Shown here piece by piece: positions 61,781 to 64,000 of a stretch of DNA of 64,000 nt (its first letter is position 1; the number at the start of each line of letters is the position of its first letter). The notes below the pieces were generated by a model. The model was not told the DNA's origin, searched no databases, and saw only the letters and a list, made by a program, of their open reading frames with translations. The stretch comes from an uncultured Clostridia bacterium. GTDB lineage: Bacteria; Bacillota; Clostridia; Christensenellales; Aristaeellaceae. The translations under genes and the position numbers were made by a program. The stretch lies in NCBI GenBank assembly GCA_934667105.1, contig CAKULG010000009.1:1-64000 (forward strand), given 5' to 3'.

Positions 61781-63460
61781 TTATTTATTCTCCCCGTCCT
61801 TCACCGCGGGGTATACGTCGAAGGGTTCGTCGTGAATGTCGAGATAGGCCATGTAGGAGTGGGCGGAATCGCCGCGGAGGGCGAGGCGGCGTTTTTCGCC
61901 GGGGAGGGGGGTGAACCAATCCTGGGGGCGCTGGGGATCAAAGCGCACGGTCAGGGGGTTCGGCGCGCCCAGGGCGGCATAGAGCAGGGGGCCGTATTCC
62001 ACGGCCCAGCGTTCGCAATCGCGCAGCTGTTCGCCGCCGGTATAGCGGGTGGCGCGGAAGGCGAAGGGGAAATCCAGGGTGAAAACCGCCCCGGCCTGCA
62101 CCCCCTGATGCACCTGATAGAAGGATTTTCCCTCGGGCGCGGCCCAGCGGGGAACGCGCAGGCGCAGGGTGAAGGGCCGCTCCGCCCGCACCACTTCCAC
62201 CCGCACATGCCCGTTATCCGGCAGCCCGGTTTCCACCCGCAGGGAAACGCCGTTGGGCAGCTGGGCTTCGCTTGCGGCGTAAATATCGCAGGAAACGGAA
62301 TTCTGCGTATAGGTGTAAAGGAATTGAGGCAGCAGCGCTGTCAGCCGCGTGCCCAGGGCGGCGCAGCAGGTGGCCCGATCCAGATAGCGCCAATCCTTGG
62401 TGCGCTGAAGGAAATTCAGGTAATGGAACCCCTGATCCCCCACCTGCGCCGCCAGCAGCACGTTGTACAGGCTGTTTTCCATTTCGTCCACATAGTGGGC
62501 GTTGTCCGGCTCCAGCAGGTGCATCCGCTGATTGAGCAGCACCCAGAAATTGGTGGAGCACAGTTCGTTATAATGATGGGAGGGGCTCAGCCAGTTGCAG
62601 CCGGGATAGTAGGTATCCATCTCGCACATGCTGATGCCGCCGCCCACATGCTGCCATTTTTCCTCATACATTTTCAGGGCGTGCTTTACTGCGGAAATGT
62701 ATTTTTCCCGGCCCGTCACGCGATATAGATCGCAATAGCCCTCCAGGGTGGTCAGCAGGGTGGAATGGGGGTGATTGCCGGGGTGATCGTAAATGGCCCG
62801 GTGATCCTCGGCGATAAGCTGCTCCAGCCACCAATCCTCTTGGTAATAGCGCACGGCCACCTCGATATCCTTCATTTTGCCCACGGGCGCGTCGTAAAGC
62901 CGGGTGTTGGCCAGAATGCCCTGGAAGCCCAGGTTCATATCCTTCACATAGGGCAGCACGTCGCTCTGGTTAAAATGATCGCCCATGCCCCGGGCCAGGC
63001 GGAAGCCCTCCTGCTCTCCGGCATAGCCCGCGTCCAGCAGGCCGAAGGTCAGCCATGCGCGGGTGTAATTGGGGTATTCCTTGGTTTTGAAGGTTTCCCG
63101 ATCGATGGGCAGCAGAAAGCCATCGGGCTGCTGATATTCCGCCAGTTCCTGCAGCAGCGCCCGCACCGTTTCCCGCAGGCCCGCGTCCTCCTGCCAGAGC
63201 AGGCTGGCCCCCGCGCCCATGAGAAATTCGCCCACCGTCTGCCCGTGCAGATTGTTTTCAAAGTGCCCGTCTCCGCAGGCATAAGGGGCCTTGACCGCAG
63301 GCCGTCCCGCCCGCACCCGGAACCAATACATCATCCGGTCGGGATCGAACCCTCGCAGGAAGGAAAGATTTTTCTCAAACGCCTGCTGAAACCGCCCGCC
63401 CGTCAGCCGAACGCCGCCCATGGGCGCGCGCAGCGCGTATTCCACCGCATATTTCGCCAT
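61781..63460 (-). CDS. GH127 family glycoside hydrolase (beta-L-arabinofuranosidase-like)
   Basis: 559 residues from ATG 63460. An (alpha/alpha)6 barrel begins with GGVRLTGGRFQQ and NLHGQTVGEF. The zinc and catalytic residues of the family are visible: the glutamate and cysteine in YNELCSTNFW and the neighbouring cysteines in RATCCAALGTRL. A beta-sandwich region follows from about residue 400 (RVEVVRAERPFTLRLRVPRW). No signal peptide. Removes beta-linked arabinofuranose or a similar sugar from imported oligosaccharides. Confidence 0.88.
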   Translation of the reverse strand: MAKYAVEYALRAPMGGVRLTGGRFQQAFEKNLSFLRGFDPDRMMYWFRVRAGRPAVKAPYACGDGHFENNLHGQTVGEFLMGAGASLLWQEDAGLRETVRALLQELAEYQQPDGFLLPIDRETFKTKEYPNYTRAWLTFGLLDAGYAGEQEGFRLARGMGDHFNQSDVLPYVKDMNLGFQGILANTRLYDAPVGKMKDIEVAVRYYQEDWWLEQLIAEDHRAIYDHPGNHPHSTLLTTLEGYCDLYRVTGREKYISAVKHALKMYEEKWQHVGGGISMCEMDTYYPGCNWLSPSHHYNELCSTNFWVLLNQRMHLLEPDNAHYVDEMENSLYNVLLAAQVGDQGFHYLNFLQRTKDWRYLDRATCCAALGTRLTALLPQFLYTYTQNSVSCDIYAASEAQLPNGVSLRVETGLPDNGHVRVEVVRAERPFTLRLRVPRWAAPEGKSFYQVHQGVQAGAVFTLDFPFAFRATRYTGGEQLRDCERWAVEYGPLLYAALGAPNPLTVRFDPQRPQDWFTPLPGEKRRLALRGDSAHSYMAYLDIHDEPFDVYPAVKDGENK

Positions 63461-63501
63461 GCCGTTGCACATCCTTTCTTATCGTCTTTTTTTCATCCGA
63501 T

Positions 63502-63531
63502 ATTTTAGCATAGATGGCGGTCCCGGCGCAA
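63502..63531 (-). promoter_or_regulatory. Possible promoter of the GH127 gene
   Basis: Minus strand: TTGCGC (63526-63531), 18 bases, TAAAAT (63502-63507), about 42 bases before the start codon. Confidence 0.55.
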
Positions 63532-63684
63532 TCCCCTCTTTTTCGGCATTTGCAAGTTTTCATGCGTGTCAAGTCTGTAAATTTTACGTTTTTATGACAA
63601 GTCTCTTATTTTATTTGTGCGCTTTCCTGGGGAAAATTCCGGGATAAGCCTGGGGAAAAAGGAGCCCGTTTGGGGGAAAACGGC

Positions 63685-63941
63685 TGTGGATAACTTCGCA
63701 TTTTCAAAAGTTATCCACAGTCAAAAGGCGGAATCCCCGAAAATCAAGGGCTTTTTCCTCCGAAAGTGTGGATAACTCTGTGGATAATGTGGAAAAGTTC
63801 AAAAAATGAAAATCCGTATAAAAAAGCGAGAATTATACCGCATATACATTCAATTTTGTTGATTCGACGGCGCTTTTTCGCAAATTTGCGCTGAATATGC
63901 AGCATAGGGGGCCCGGGGCGAGGTGGGGAAAATGTGGATAA
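63685..63941. other. Chromosomal replication origin region (oriC) with DnaA boxes
   Basis: Five perfect DnaA boxes (TTATCCACA or its complement TGTGGATAA) lie at 63685-63693, 63711-63719, 63767-63775, 63779-63787 and 63933-63941, plus TGTGGAAAA at 63788-63796. The first two form a perfect 13-base inverted repeat, arms 63684-63696 and 63708-63720. An AT-rich stretch, 63797-63870, between boxes is a candidate unwinding element. Such clustering normally marks the origin next to dnaA, which would lie beyond 64000. Confidence 0.92.
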
Positions 63942-63984
63942 CCGGGGAAAACGTCTGGGGAGAAAAACTTCATACTTTTGTGAC

Positions 63985-63990
63985 TTGACA
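63985..63990 (+). promoter_or_regulatory. TTGACA -35 element at the window edge
   Basis: A perfect -35 hexamer reading rightward 44 bases after the last DnaA box. Its -10 would fall beyond the window. The likely downstream gene is dnaA, inferred from position. Confidence 0.45.
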
Positions 63991-64000
63991 GCATTTTTCC

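Overview
The window is GC-rich DNA from a Gram-positive, Clostridia-like Firmicute. The evidence is GGAGG-type ribosome binding sites, TTGACA/TATAAT-type promoters, LplABC-type sugar transporters, an ECF vitamin-transport module, an FMN riboswitch, a DUF896 protein and a PdaB-like deacetylase. A carbohydrate-feeding gut or host-associated lineage is likely but is an inference; the species cannot be named from the sequence. The last 320 bases carry a cluster of DnaA boxes, so the window ends at or just before the chromosomal origin, presumably next to dnaA.

Layout. 166-5149 (minus): an oligosaccharide ABC importer (two permeases and a binding protein) with an AraC-type regulator upstream. 5189-17682 (minus): a surface-glycan operon. 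From a consensus promoter at 17830-17858 it encodes a nucleotide-sugar 4,6-dehydratase, a PLP aminotransferase, a phosphoglycosyl transferase, a metallo-beta-lactamase-fold hydrolase, an ATP-grasp enzyme, an SDR, a hexapeptide acyltransferase, a polymerase/ligase, a glycosyltransferase and a MurJ/Wzx-like flippase. A PseF-like CMP-sugar synthetase follows. 18230-24665: rlmI, then a two-gene operon (SDR plus a 1100-residue acyl-AMP ligase/ACP/alpha-oxoamine synthase fusion) that looks like a compact sphingoid-base-type lipid pathway, then miaA. 24865-28704: ecfA1-ecfA2-ecfT, then an FMN riboswitch controlling ribU and a stand-alone riboflavin kinase. 29031-33840 (minus): an envelope operon (M1 peptidase, GT2-GtrA fusion, phosphodiester glycosidase, Lgt-like protein, DUF896).

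34009-46975: a kinase-like protein, an AraC/GH4 alpha-galactosidase pair, a PdaB-like deacetylase, an SSB-like tandem OB protein, a GH5-like hydrolase divergent from an AraC regulator, and a second sugar ABC importer. 47419-53081: a secreted small protein, two TIM-barrel sugar isomerases, a Gfo/Idh/MocA dehydrogenase and a NagB-like deaminase. Two of these promoters share a 16-bp operator. 53248-63460: a LolD/FtsX-type ABC pair with a frameshifted permease, a YgjV protein, a MATE exporter, a receiver-only regulator, an SPFH zinc-ribbon protein and a GH127 hydrolase.

Two families of dispersed repeats fill the spaces between operons. Box A is a 40-44 bp near-perfect palindrome at gene 3' ends whose arms vary with compensation. 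It is often joined to a roughly 65-bp Box B, and pairs can form an A-B-core-B'-A' composite of 170-460 bp. A second family (element C) is a two-hairpin module just downstream of promoters. No tRNA, rRNA, CRISPR array, insertion sequence or prophage was seen.
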